Assembly: GCA_950295325.1 (NCBI GenBank)
Contig: OX485803.1
Coordinates: 19,408,001-19,472,000 of the forward strand
DNA from: Polytrichum commune
Lineage: Eukaryota > Streptophyta > Polytrichopsida > Polytrichales > Polytrichaceae
DNA: 64,000 nucleotides
Direction of reading: 5' to 3'
Each line of letters starts with the position of its first letter. Positions within the stretch are counted from its first letter, which is position 1. The position numbers and the translations under genes are program-made. Below are positions 32,838 to 46,111 of the stretch, one piece after another. Below the pieces are notes generated by a model. It ran no database searches and had not been told where the DNA came from. It was given only the letters and a program-made list of their open reading frames with translations.

Positions 32838-34217
32838 GTGAGGGAGGGCTAATAGTGCGTGTGGAAATTAGTGGAGATGAAACTAAAATTAGTTCACACT
32901 ATGAAATTAGTGCCACCAATAGATCTAGGAAGCATTGTTCAGCCCGACATTAAATATTTACTGAAAATATTACTCCTAGCAGCACTAGGAATAATGAAAG
33001 TACCAGCTTATTCATCCCTACACTAATCACTCACAAGCATGTGTTTTTATGTAATTTATTTAATCATCCTACAAACACCTCGGAGCACACACTTGTTTTT
33101 TTTTTTTTGAAATGTATGATAGAGGATCATGTATTGATGATGAATTTAGTATCACTTAGTAAAAAATTTAGCCTTCACTAATTTTGAGAGCTGGCAAAAT
33201 AGTGTGCGTTTCGGGAATTAGTACCACACGTACTAATTGGTATAATCATTGTAGTTGTTTTTTAATGTCTTCTTGCATCCTTTTTAACAAATTTGACATA
33301 GTATATGATCACATGTTCTTTTGATTTGAAAATTACTGAATGATTATTTTCCGTTTTCTGTAATTGAACATTTTGAATTGCCCGTGATTAAGAAATGGAT
33401 GGAATGTAAATATGAGGGGTTTTGAAGATGTAACAAACATCATGTGCATTTGTGAAAACTTGATACCAAATCCACATTGCTTTTGTTACATATTTTCTCA
33501 AGTGAAAGGGCCTATTGAAAGCTGCTAAATTCCTCATAATCCTAGCAAGTTGTTGTCTAGGTTGATATGTGATCCTACTAAGTGTTGGTTTTCTATTTTG
33601 AAACATGTTGTAGCTCCTCTCCAAGTTATGGACTACCAACCCCCCACGACACGAACGGTGACCATATAGGAGGAATTTTAACTTGAAGTAGACACTTTAT
33701 GTCCTTTTCTTCATGTAATAGTTAGTTTCATTAAGCATAAGGTTTGTGTTACATGGTTAAGTTGGCACATTGATAATCTAGCAAACATGTAGACATGTAC
33801 TTGTTAATTTTGAGATCTTACAGAGTATCAACTTACGTACACAACCTTTGATATAAATTCTCTCTCTAGATTGAAATTTTAACAAACCCATTTTTTACAA
33901 TCACCAAGTTTCAAGTTTGTCAAACATCTACTTTTCGGGGGGTGGGTGGGAGTAAAATAAAACTTGGCTTCAAAACCATCCATATACGATGATAGTTTCT
34001 AAAGCAAAGAAAAGAAAAATGAACATCGGTATAATTGCTAACATGAATATGATCGCTTTAGCCCTATCATGTTCAATAGTTCCCTCGGATGGTTCTTTTA
34101 ATCCAACATTTGGGTCACCCATCCTAGAGATGTTATTTGAACCCATCACTTGTGAAGCTTTGTGAGATGTTTTTAGGATAATCTTCACAAGCATGTTCAT
34201 TGTAGATACCTGGAGTC
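32838..34217. other. AT-rich intergenic DNA
   Basis: No gene supported. Imperfect inverted similarity between 32,849-32,875 (CTAATAGTGCGTGTGGAAATT) and about 33,207-33,240 hints at another old MITE. Runs of T near 33,100 and a G-rich stretch near 33,940 occur. Confidence 0.35.
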
Positions 34218-34220
34218 TAA

Positions 34221-34554
34221 GGGGTTGGTTCACACGGTAATGAAGTTAATCTATGCACTCTTAATTGTTAAGAGCATGGAAGTTGGGACTTCACACGGGT
34301 CCCAAGTCTTAAAGTTCCACGTATGACATGACAATACTTTATGGACGTGAGCCTTGGGACTTGTGTTGAGAGTTGGATCGAGCAATAAACTAGACACAAC
34401 TCTCAACACAAGTCCCGAAATGTTTTTACATAAAATAAACAAGATTCAACTTCAATGGATATCAACCATATTCTAATGATTTCTTGAGGCTTCTAAATTT
34501 GGGACTTGCTGACATGAGTGGACTTGGGACTTAAGACCCCACGTGAACCGGCCC
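34221..34554. mobile_element. PIF/Harbinger-type MITE, diverged (334 bp, TAA duplication)
   Basis: The ends are imperfect inverted repeats (GGGGTTGGTTCACACGG left; GGGCCGGTTCACGTGGGG as complement of right), flanked by TAA on both sides (34,218-34,220 and 34,555-34,557). Inside is a perfect 20-bp inverted repeat (34,356-34,375 with 34,397-34,416) and repeated GGGACTTG motifs. Non-coding. Confidence 0.65.
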
Positions 34555-34557
34555 TAA

Positions 34558-35949
34558 GATCATGAGATGCGTTCAAAGATTTTCAACAACTTTGTAAGAG
34601 GTATGTGAACGATTGTGAATTTTACACTCCCTGTTGCACTCAAATAAACATTCGATTTCGTTATATACAAAGCAGGATACAATAATGTGATCTGGATTTT
34701 CCTGGAGCAAAGAAAGCTGTAATGCTCTGAAAGGAAAATTTCAAAGTCACAGACAGTTGTTAGAAACACAAAACTGACGGGGCAATCGCATGGTGTTCTG
34801 TCCTCTGCCTGCCTATAAAACATAAATGGCCTTTACAATGATGCAAGTTGGTGAAATTAAGACATTGCCAGCAAATAGTGCATCATACAAAAGCTTGATC
34901 ATGTCCAGAACCCACATGCTTACCTACTGATGACACATCATGAAAAATGAGCAGGTCTTGTGTAAGTGACACAGATTGGTGGAACAAACCAATTTGAATT
35001 TAGGTCATTGGGCCTAAAACAGGCACTTTTAGCCCTGCACCCACTTCTCCTAGGATATTAAACGCACGACCAGTACGAGATGATTATCCAAGTAGAGGCC
35101 ATAGCCATTGTCCTCGTTATTTTCACAGCTCGCGTGAACATCTGATAGGTAATCAAAGTGAACATTCTGTATCTTCTTGAAGGATCGTATAAGTCCTCCC
35201 CATGTTGTTTGCTATTGAATCTAGAACAATTAACAAATTTTGAGTCCAATTACCTCTGATGCCTTTTTGGTGTCCATTCTTAGATCCACACCTCACCACA
35301 CACCACTCAAATAGAGGTGTTTGATTCATGCTCGCTTATCTTAGCCCTCGTGACCTAAAGGACTATGAAACTCAATCATCACAATGTCAAAAATGAACAC
35401 AAGAAGATGACCTCGCAAGGTCACATTTCCTTCACAATGATAATGGAGAACATCCCTTGATGGGTCTCGTTGAAATAGTTTGTCATATATGCACAACAGC
35501 TACCTGTTCTTATAAGGTGTCGTATACAGTTCTAATCACATGTTCTGCTCTTCTGAGGCAATTGCTGTTACAATGAAGTTGAAAATGAGGCACATTCTGT
35601 GTTGTAGTGTCACCAGTACAAGTCGATTAGAAATAGGTTTCCTTTCCTATTTCATAATGTAGTACTAGGCAATCTCAAGTCTTTCTTCATCAAGGTGATA
35701 TAAGCATCTATCTCATGCAGGCCATTGCACTCTGTTACCCTAGGGAAGTAGCCTCTTTGTCACCATCTTGATGTGCTTTTAGTCCCATAAGTGTTTTCGC
35801 TTCCCAGACTTTGTCACCATCAATTTCGTTTCAGTTGCTCAAAGGAAGGGCCTGGACCCAAAGCTGATAAGAGCCATGATCCTTGCTCACCTACCTTGCA
35901 CAGCCAGATTAGGGTTCAGATCCACCAACCAAATTATAGCCGGGACACA
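34558..35949. other. Region downstream of PMS1
   Basis: Probably includes the PMS1 3' untranslated region on the minus strand. No further gene recognised. Confidence 0.4.
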
Positions 35950-38900
35950 CTAGCGCTGGTGGAGGCCAGTGAGATCTGCTAAATGTCGCATAGTAGGCCG
36001 CCCATGCGGGCAGTTCCAGGGTGCATCCAGATCTGTCAAATGGCACAAAACCTGCCCACATCCCCAAACCATCAGACCTTTCCCTATGCATCCTATCCAA
36101 GAGGCTAACCATCTTATTACCAGGAAGCCTTGAATAACTTTTCATGAGGTGATTTTGGAAAGCAAGTATGTTACAATACGATAGAAAATCTACTATATCA
36201 TAGTGCTGACCATCTCAAATCTCACTGATGTGTCTTATCCTCATTGGACACAAGCATGACAAATATACACCGTAGCACGTTGCCCTCGTGACATGGTTAG
36301 CATTGCGTCTAATATTGTACAGTGTTACCTTGTTATAGACTAACATGAGAGCTTGCTATGACCCATAGCAAGGCTCTTTGCATACAATACTTCATACATA
36401 ATTTTCTAGTTTGGGCATGTATTGTCCCAGCCCGTTGCACTTATGCATATGAATCAATGTCCAAGGCCCACTCCATACCATCCACTCAACATGCCGCCAT
36501 CAACAGCTGATTGTTTTGGAACTTTGAAACAGCGAATTTGTCAACCTTCTTGCCATTCCAAAGTTCCAAAATGTATAGTAGATCTTGGGAGGTCCTTTGA
36601 CAATGCGATTGGTGTGGTCAAACTTACCAATGAAATGGAGAGTATTCATCGAAGGATAGCAAAGAGATGGGGTAAAAAGGTGATCCTCAGGTGTGACTGA
36701 AAATGTGATGAGGAAATACACCAAGAGCTTGCAAGGCCATGGATAGGGGGGAGCGATTGTAGGAATAACAAAGGGCTTCCCACCCCTTCACATGGAACTT
36801 GACACTAAGCTTGCACAGAAACAGACACTTTGGGATGTATGGTAAATGCTAACCTTTTCCATTTCCTTTTTACTTAGAGAATCGCCAATCATAATGGACG
36901 ATCGACAAGCCCGTGAAGCAAGCATAGATCGCACACGAGATGGGCGAACCACAGATAACAGTTGATTGCACCTCCTGAGAGAGCCAGGACTTTCCCGAGC
37001 AATCGGGGCCGACTCGTTTGCCAAAATTCCTACAAGTTCCTGAACATCTGCACAATAGATAATGACATGTCCATCCTCCAATTAACAAAATAAATCCCTA
37101 GGTAAAGTCCTATGTGCGCAACTTCCAGATGGCTAAGTGCCTTAATATTGGAATATATACAATACCATGTTTCTTGAAAGTGTGTATGCTGTGCTACAAA
37201 TATCAGTGGTGGTCTCTTTGAAAGTAGTGACATTGTGAACATTTTTCTTACATTCTCATTCGTTGCAGAGGCTAGCAATGAGGGGGATTGAGAACGATCA
37301 CATAGACAAAGGTGCATGACACATCATCCAATTACACACATTAGATTCTTAGAAAACAAGGATAGCTTAGAGAAAGAAATTTATGTTAAATAAGACATGG
37401 CTTTCAAAGCTTAATACAGAATAAAAGAAACAACTGGAAAGGTGAGGAAATACATGAAGTGAGGGAATGCCAAGGGGTTCATATTGCAGATTGAAAACTT
37501 AAATTTATTTATTGTGTGGTGATTTAGGACTCAGTGATGAGCTTACCTCCAACACCAAAAGTGATATTTTTACTGAATGGAACAGCAGACAATCGAAGCC
37601 GTCTACCTGGAAGAGCATTATCTTCCTCCACAAAGTCAAAGCCATTTTGTCTGTCAAAGATGACAGAAAAACTTCAGATGTGGCTGTAATAAAGTGAAAC
37701 GGATTGACACCTCTTCAAAGCATTCTCGTATTTGAAAGTTAAACCTTTCAAGTTTCATCAATTGGATCCTTGCTCTAGATACATTCTAAGGGGGAGAAAA
37801 ATCTTGTACCCATTCATGTCATCTGAAGGCCACGATCTATTATTAGGAAATTTATAGGAGGAAAAGTGGTCAAGATCTTACTGCGATAGTCCAGGTCTAT
37901 GTGCACACAACATAGCTGTGAGCTGGAAACTATGTGAAAGGCTTAGAACATGTTGTGACAAAACATGTACTTTACATATAGCATTAATAAGCCTCTCTGC
38001 TTTTATGTGGAAGGAACTGTAAATTTCCCCAATGAATATTCACACAAACCTGAATGTTTCAATGTGTGTGGTCACAATTATCTCCTCCGCAGCTGACAGA
38101 TCCACCGGCAGAGGCCTTCAAGTGGAAACAAACATTCTCAAATGTTGGATACAGTAAATCAAACATTGCCAATATGAGTACAAGTTAAATAGACAGTGTG
38201 GCGAGTTTATTTCACACAAATGTAGCGAACACTTTAATCTACACCTAGTATGATCACATGTCTACAAATCCTTGCCTGCTCCCATCAATGAATTTACAAC
38301 CCTCTTCAGAATCTCAACTACATCCACATAGAAATCACACCTGCTTTCCTGGAGTTTTCTCAAGTGAGGTGCTACAAATGAAAACAAGCATCACGTATGC
38401 ACCTTATAAGTGGTTGCTTGTTCAGCACAGTTGTCTTGGATAGCCGTTCAAAATTGTATTTCTCATCAGATGCATGCTGTAAACGTTACAAGATGCAGTT
38501 AATACCTATACAAAGCTTAGAATGCAATGGTGTCAAGGCACTACCATAGAAGGCTCTCCATTCCAATAGAAAACACTAATCAACTCCTCAAATTTTGCCA
38601 CATCATTCATACATTGTAGACCCACTTGAATCTCACGTGGAAGCTACATTCTGGCACTAGTATAGATGACTTTGACCGCCCTCTAGATTTAGTAGACTGG
38701 TGTATCTGCAACACTGGTCATAACTGCCATATATAACACCAATCTAGCAATACTCTAGACTTTATATCTACCAGAAAACAAATCTGGTAGCTAGCTAGCT
38801 ATCTGGCATCTTGACAAGCTAGCTGGCTGGCTGGCTGGTTCGCGTCATTTAATACCTCTAATGATCAGATCAAGATTTAGAAAGAAAATACCTGGTCAAC

Positions 38901-41900
38901 GATAAAAAGATCTTGATCCAACTTTGCTAGGATAAAACCTAAATTGAATTGTCCAATCACCTACAGCAAGAAAGCAGGATCAGTCCCCAAGACACATGCG
39001 TAGTAATTGAGACCATACTCAAGTGCAGCAACAGCAAGAAGCAACACACTTGATACTAAAACCACACGAAGACAATATGGTTTACTCCCATGCCCATCAC
39101 ATGGATAAGATTATGTCTATCCTTTGCCTATCGACTCGGTACAGGACAAGTTCACAACCTTCATGCGCCTAAAATCTGATTTGCTGAAAGACAGTTCAAG
39201 TTCTTTCGTAGCAGCAATAAGTGCTGCTTCCTTCTCCGCACCATCTTTAGTCACACCATCAGCCCCCAGGGTTGCAGCATTGAAACCTCTGCACATTAAT
39301 AGAATAGTGTGGGACAATTACCTAGCTGGATTGAAGGAAAAGACGCTGCAGTTAAAAGATTGATGTACAAAAACATCAGAGTTCCACATGTGAGATGAGC
39401 CTAAGATAAGTAGGCAGTAAAAACCTACAATCAATTACATGCTATCTGCATTGATAAGAATTTCTCTAGGGTTTACGATTCTCACCTCATTCTTTTTAAG
39501 TCTTTTCTCGGTTTCATACTTTCATCCCCACATTGCACGAGCCTGCGTTTGGCCTTTCCCCGCAGCTTTTGAAGATCAAAGGGAAGGACTGCAGGGTCGA
39601 TCTGCGAGGATGGAGGAACTCCTGGTAATCCAATACCATCATCTCCATCAGAAGATTGATCACTCGTATGTAAAAGCTCATTTAAAAGAAAATGACAAGC
39701 TTAAGAACCTTCTAAACCCTTTTCTCAGGTAACCGACCTAGTGTCATATTTTGCAGAGGCATAACAGCATAGTGGTGAAGTATAAAGCAAGATTCATGCA
39801 GCTGATACAATATGTGATGCTAATACACACCTACAGTGCAATCCTTATCAACTCCATCATCCATGCCCTTTTCAATATCCATGGGTGTAACATCTTCATC
39901 ATCATTATCTTCGAGCTCGATAGGGAACTGTCGCATGTCCATGTCATTTGCAACATTTCCTCCTTCAGGAACTTTAATTGTGCATGATTCTTCTTGATCC
40001 AGTCCAATCACCAACTTAGGCTTAATAATCAGCGGTGTGGGATGGCTTTCATCGTTATCATCAGCGCAGCACACTACTCTGTCTTGCTGTGTCTCCACAA
40101 GCGAAATTATATCATCAGCAGCAGCCTCCACTGGAACCGATTCCTCCAGACTCTGTTTGACAATGTCCAACTCCTTGACTTCAACATTGTCCCAAACAGG
40201 CGCAACTTCATTGCTACAAATGCAACACAGAAGTAAGCTATTTTGACCAACAATTCCTTTCGAGGTTATTTCTATCTGGAAGAATATTGACCACCTCTCT
40301 TGCGACAGAGATGCATCTCATAATTTGCACATGCTAGGGTATGTGACACTAATCAAATCCAAAGCCTGCTTTTTGACATTGATTCGGATGGAGGCACTGC
40401 AACTGAAGTCTCGGAAACCAGAGCGCAGCTGCATAAGTGATAGTTTGCTAGTACAAATTGTAAATTGCAGGAAATTTGACAAAGTAGAGAGAATTAAGAA
40501 ATCACCTTTCTTCTGCACCACCACCTCTCTTACTTGGCATTACAAAACGTGTAAGCCGAGATTGGAGTACTTTAGGTGGATTACTTCTAGGAGTCACATC
40601 TCTCGATGATGAAAGGCCTCCTGCAGGAGCCAGTTTACCCCTACCATTTCCTGTACTGCCAGCCCCTTTCAATTTGAAGGAAACAAGATCAAGAAACCCA
40701 TGTTTTTGTGGGGTATTTTGTTCAAAAGTCAAAAAAGGTCCTGGGGTGAGTGCCTTTTCTTGGGTTGGAGTTCCTTCAGTCTCTTCAGAGTCGGTTATTT
40801 CTGCTGTGGTGTCAAGCTCCTGCCTATGTTCAGAAGATGTCACATGGAGATTTTCAGCCTCAAGTTCCGCACCTCCAGCTCTGCCCTTCAAGGACTTGGA
40901 GTTTGGGTCTAGGCTGTTGATAGTGTAAGAATAATTATCTGGAGTGTACACTTTCTCTAGAGCTTCTTTCAGAGCAACCAAGAAATCACTCTCCATGTGC
41001 AAGAAAACTTTCCGTTTGTCGGGCGTGACGTTCACGTCATAAGCTGTTGGTGCGAGAACAAAGTTAAGAACTGCCATTGGTTTTTGCAGAGAATTGAAGG
41101 ACCCGTAGAGCTCATTGAGTAATCTGTTGATCTTGGGAAGGTCAACTGGACGGCCATTGACATAACAGAATTGCCGGTCACCTGAAGCCCTGTAGACAGG
41201 AAAATTGAAAGAGCTGGACACCTCAATCAAATGTTGATGACATCCTTAGCATGCCAATTCTTGTATGGCCTATGTGACACGCAACCACTACTGCCGTAGA
41301 AAACGACTTGCACAAACAAAAATTCCAAACATTTTGTTGCTTGCTTCTCAAAAGACAAGACAACATTGGCTTGAATCTGGTCAAGAAAACGTATTTTTTT
41401 CATATTCTCCTGAAGCCAGCAAGTACAAAGGTGGTATCATTTAGTACCTGCCACAACCAGCACCCGGCCTGGACACAAATCCTTCCAACCGACAGTCATC
41501 CGAGACTGATAGGTCCAGTGGCTCCAAACATGCAGCTGTCTTGCTACCAAAAATTGTGATAATGTTGTCTTTGACTGAATTGCTACCTTGTGTCTGAACA
41601 ATCGTTGTCCGCCCACTCTTTCCAACCTGATTTGTGCATACTATTCGGACTCCTTTGGCTATCAACGCATACGCCTGTGCACAAGTGGTCACACTGCAGA
41701 TAAGTACCAAAATTGCTCACCGCTCCTTCAGCTCTCATCCAAATCCACGTAAAAAAAACAAGTAGCGGTGGGTGTCTTCGTAACATTCTTAAGTAGCCCT
41801 ATTTAGGTTCCAGTGCAAAAGGGATAATTCTTAGTCAATCCAGATAACCTAACAGTGGTTCCATTTGGGATGCACCTCTTCAATTCAATCTTGATAAATG

Positions 41901-44230
41901 GAAGAAGGCTTTGTGTCTGAAGATAGGAGGCAACAATTAGGTGTCAACTAACAAGAGCTTGCCACTTGACTATACTCAGCATTTGTGTATGTACTCAAGG
42001 ACATTAATTCTTGGAATTGTATTCTGAAGCTAAAATAGAAAGAGTATGTCCTTGCACATGCTTAAGAATGCTATGTGGAAAAAAAACACTGTTGTATCAC
42101 ATGACACTTGGTGCTACATGAGAAGTCACAAAGACCACTCTAATCAACATGGCACACCCATTTTAGTGCCACACTAAATTACATGTTTGATGCTGTCAAG
42201 GAACCTAGCGGTCTGCTCCAGTACTGAAATATTGCAGGAAAAAGTAAGTGTACCTGTAACACAGACAACAGGCGTCCATATTCGCGGCGAATGTTTCGAT
42301 TAAACTCTTTGTATCGGACGGGCAGTGGGGAGAAGAGCTTCGATATTGCAACCGTCGTGCCCACAGCGCGAGCAACACTCTCCCGTGAGGTGATCACACC
42401 CGAATGGTCGTATTCGAGCCGGGTACCCACCGCCTCCTCCTTGGTGCGTGTGGTGACACTCAAATTTGACAAGGCACAGAGAGAGCTCAAGGCCTCGCCT
42501 CGAAACCCAAACGATGACAGAGTTTGCAGGTCAGCAAATTCAGAGATCTTGGATGTGTAATACTTCAGAGTAAGCCCCTGCGTCAAGAGTAAGACCAATG
42601 TTGGACCAGAATATAGGTGAAAACATGGGATCAATACATAATATGAATGATGGTATCAAACAACATACCCGACCAGTATCAGAATTGTTAAGCCAGTCAA
42701 ATATTGATATTTGTGAGTATTATCAAAAGATGACAGGATCTTTGTGTACCTGAGTCCTAAACTGGGTCATTGGCAGTCTAATACCATATTGAAACTAGGA
42801 ATAAAGCCTCCCCTCGAAACCCAAATTGATGACTACAATTGCATGTCCGCGAAATCAGAGATCTTAGATGTGTAATACTTCAAAGTAAGTCCCTACATCC
42901 AGATCAATATATAGGTGAAAGCATGGTATCAATACACAAATATCAACAGTGGTATCAAATGAACCTACCCAGCCAATGGTATCAGAATTGTAATACCAAT
43001 CACATATTGATACATGGTGGGCATGGTCAAAAGATGAGAGAATCTTTGTATAACCCGAGTCATAAACCGGGTCAATACAATCCTAATACCATATTCAAAC
43101 TAGGGCCATGGTCTACCTAATATGAAGGTTCTTGGATGGTATATAGATCCAAAGGTTATCAAAAACATACAATCCTCAAACACCCATACCCAACAAGTAT
43201 CAAGCAAATGTAAAATCCTCAATATATAAACCTGAGTGGTATCACAAAAAGGTGACACCAGTCCAACACTGATCTAGACCGGCCCTCCTGCTCCACCACA
43301 TTTGACGGACCAAAGAGATTTTGTATGAGGGACAAAGCTTCCTCAAAACCACTATTCATAATCCAGGTTGAAAGTAGCTCCGAGTAAAGTGCTGTTCGTT
43401 TCATCAAGGTTGAGTGAGTCGTCATAATCATTTTGCAATACAACTACACATAAAACTGGAGACAAGACATACCCTAAACATCACAACATGAGATGACCCA
43501 ATTCAGAACAATGACCCTGACATACACATACTACATGAAAGCCCCTGCATCTGCCCATAAACTTCCCCTTGCATTACATTCTTAAATAGACTATAAGGTT
43601 CCGGTGCAAATGGGAATAATTCTTACCGTATTAGGCCACATGAGTAGTTTGACCAGCTCTAAAGCCTCATCTTCTGGGAAGAGCTTCTCAGAAATTCGGA
43701 ATTGAGGTGTAAAGTTTCCAAATCTTCTTGTGAGGAGATTGAGGTGCAGAATTTGGAGAACAAAACTGCTTTATTCAAGTGCACCTAACCTTTAAATCAC
43801 TATAAATAAATAAGTAAATTGAAGTACGGGTGCGTCTGAGATGAGTACACTTCCTACTTGCAGAAATTTCAACGCACCTCATAGTTGTCTGGAGAAACCC
43901 CGGAGCCATTGTCGGCCACTTCAATGAGCGCACTTCCATACTCCTTGAGCCGGATTTCGACATTCGTGGCGCCAGCGTCCAAGCTGTTCTCTACAAGCTC
44001 CTTCACCGCCGTTGCCAAGTCCAGTACCACCTGCCAATCACCATCACCAATTTATCACCGCCCCAACTCCTATCCACACACAACACACACCAAAACAAAA
44101 CAAAACAAACACACGTAGGTTTGAAGGTGTGTGCAACAATTGTTCATGCACGCACCTGGCCGGAGCATATGCGATGAACTGCCGCCCTGTCGATGGGGCG
44201 AATTTTGGGCGTCCCGCTACTAGCCACCAT
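35950..44230 (-). CDS. PMS1: DNA mismatch repair endonuclease PMS1 (MutL family)
   Basis: Fourteen exons on the minus strand: 44230-44156, 44030-43878, 42577-42254, 41674-41448, 41189-40506, 40213-39831, 39699-39486, 39288-39159, 38960-38892, 38476-38403, 38115-38050, 37650-37547, 37047-36854 and 36051-35950. They join in phase to 932 residues, close to plant PMS1. The N-terminal GHKL ATPase is complete: [11 protein letters not shown] from about 36, DNGSG 65-69, GFRGEAL about 100-106, then the MutL transducer with NVTPDKRK. The middle is acidic, low-complexity linker. The C-terminal nuclease site is intact: [12 protein letters not shown] (about 752), ACR (about 881) and NCPHGRP (about 912). 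It should pair with MLH1 as MutL-alpha and nick DNA during repair. The exon 7 acceptor (TTAAG) is weak but is the only one keeping phase. Confidence 0.92.
38788..38842. repeat. TAGC/TGGC simple repeats in PMS1 intron 9
   Basis: Tandem TAGC units (TAGCTAGCTAGC) followed after about 20 bases by TGGC units (CTGGCTGGCTGGCTGG) lie in the intron between exons 9 and 10. Confidence 0.7.
42489..43104 (-). repeat. Tandem duplication of an exon-intron border inside PMS1
   Basis: Two units of about 300-310 bp (42,489-42,799 and 42,804-43,104) align throughout. Each starts with the first 89 bases of exon 3 ([11 protein letters not shown] region) and continues into intron 2 with 'ATATAGGTGAAA.CATGG.ATCAATACA', 'GGTATCAAA', 'AGAATCTTTGTA' and 'CTAATACCATATT.AAACTAGG'. 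Unit 1 holds the functional exon border. The intron part is related to a dispersed repeat at 55.87-56.1 kb. Confidence 0.8.
42804..42892 (-). pseudogene. Pseudo-exon copy of the start of PMS1 exon 3
   Basis: This duplicate retains a splice acceptor (GTAG) and reads [19 protein letters not shown] before a TAG stop at the twentieth codon, with further frame loss. If spliced in, it would truncate PMS1, so it is presumed skipped. About 12 substitutions separate it from the true exon. Confidence 0.75.
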
Positions 44231-46102
44231 CGCTAATCCCCCCAAAAAAAACTGCTCCCCTCCCCTTGGTGCCTAGATCAATTCCAGGCATTCCAGCCAG
44301 GGAATTCGTCCCGGATTATGCATGTATCCCATCGCTGGAGAGGGAATTCGTGAGGGCTTTCGACGTGAGATGTCCCTGGAACCCTACTGGTGCGATTCGG
44401 TTGCACAGGAGCAGCAGAATTGGCCAGAGAGAGAGAGAGAGAGATGCCGCTTGGAAGAGTTGAGCTGAAAGAGAGAAGAGTCTTTTGTTCCCGCCATAGC
44501 CCTTAGCCCCTAAACATTTTTAGCGACTACATACAAATTGTGTATTCCCTCTTTATATTTGATGATATGGACTACGTAACTAACAAACCGAGCGGCGAGT
44601 CATCTACCTACTTAAAGTTCATTATCAGTCATAACCGATCAGCTCATGAACAAAATCTGAAAAACATGGAAGATATCATGTGCCCATGGATGAATACATG
44701 TCACATGTTTTCATGATCCTTATGCTTTTGGATGAGAAATTGGTTATTAAAAATATGTATAAGAGAAAGTCTATTATTGGGCGTGGGTGTCAAGAAGTGT
44801 AGCCTTACGAGACAACAAGCTACAATTGTCCACCATAAATTCACATCACAAGGACATCACAATGTGATTTCAAATTCCATAATATCAAACTACGTTATCT
44901 TGGTGGGTTAAATTCACATTTTTTGAGTGGGTCGGCGCATTCATTTTGATGATTGGAACCTTTTCTGTTCTTAGGTTTTATTCTTAGGATCTCATCTTGG
45001 TTTTATTAGTCGTGCACCCAAAAAAAAAACACTCAAATAAATAGAATCCATCCAAAGATTTCATATGCATCACAAACAACTTATGCATAAGTAACCTATC
45101 GTCTAAGAAACACGCGATGCTATCAATTGTTGCAAAAGTCCTACACCCAATCATATGTTATTGGACTTCCTTGTATACAAGACTCGTATAAAGAGGGTTG
45201 GTAAACTCAAAATGAGTAGCACTGAATAATGATTGGTTTATCTCTTCTTCTTCTGTCACACCTTCATCCCAAGTCGGTTGCCCCAAGATTTAAAGAAGTT
45301 CATTTGATGGTGATCAACTTGAAATGATCACCGTTTGGCAAAAACAAGAAGGGACAACACATTGAAAACTTGCTGGTCCTCGTTATAAGTCGACCCCCTC
45401 CGTCCATCATGTGTGACCCATGTACTTGGAACCTCGCCACATGTTTAATACATTGTTCCCGATGTTGCCATGCATCAACACCCGATCGACATGTTTGTTG
45501 ATGCCCTTCAAAACAACCAACCAAGAGAAAACATTTACTACTTAATAACTTCCATTGTATGATGAAATTGTTACCTTGTAGTTCTTTGTATCTTGAGCAA
45601 GGCTAACTACATGTCCTAGCCACAACACCATTTCCGTTTTGTCATGTAAGAAGTTTATTAAATGTTTTATGTCTTGAGAGATAGGCAAGACCGTACAACC
45701 CAAAGGCTTATTTCTAGCCATTACACAATAACCTTAATAGTTGGGTATTATAGTTGCATGATATGAGATACATTCTAAATAACAATATGTTGCTTGTTAG
45801 AGTTCAATCATACCAACTTTTGGGTAGCACGAACCTTGTGTATAAACATGCATTTGTTTCTTGGTAACTATGTTTTACATGTTACTTCCATAGAGCCTCC
45901 AATATATAGATGAGAACACACCACTTATTTCATAATTAAGTAATGTGAAAAAAATTGAAATGTTTATTAATAAAATGTGAAGCTAAATTTTTCTTTTGAC
46001 ACAAATGAAGTCCATGTTAATTTACCTTAAACACACTAAATATTTGATTAGATTTAGCGTGGCCCACACCATTCACTGGGACCCACATCAACTGTCTTTG
46101 CA
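44231..46102. other. PMS1 promoter side and intergenic DNA
   Basis: A (GA)n microsatellite at 44,426-44,444 lies about 200 bp upstream of the PMS1 ATG (a CT repeat on the sense strand), probably in the 5' leader. No core promoter was identified with confidence. The remainder to 46,102 is AT-rich with no recognised gene. Confidence 0.45.
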
Positions 46103-46111
46103 ATAACCGGG

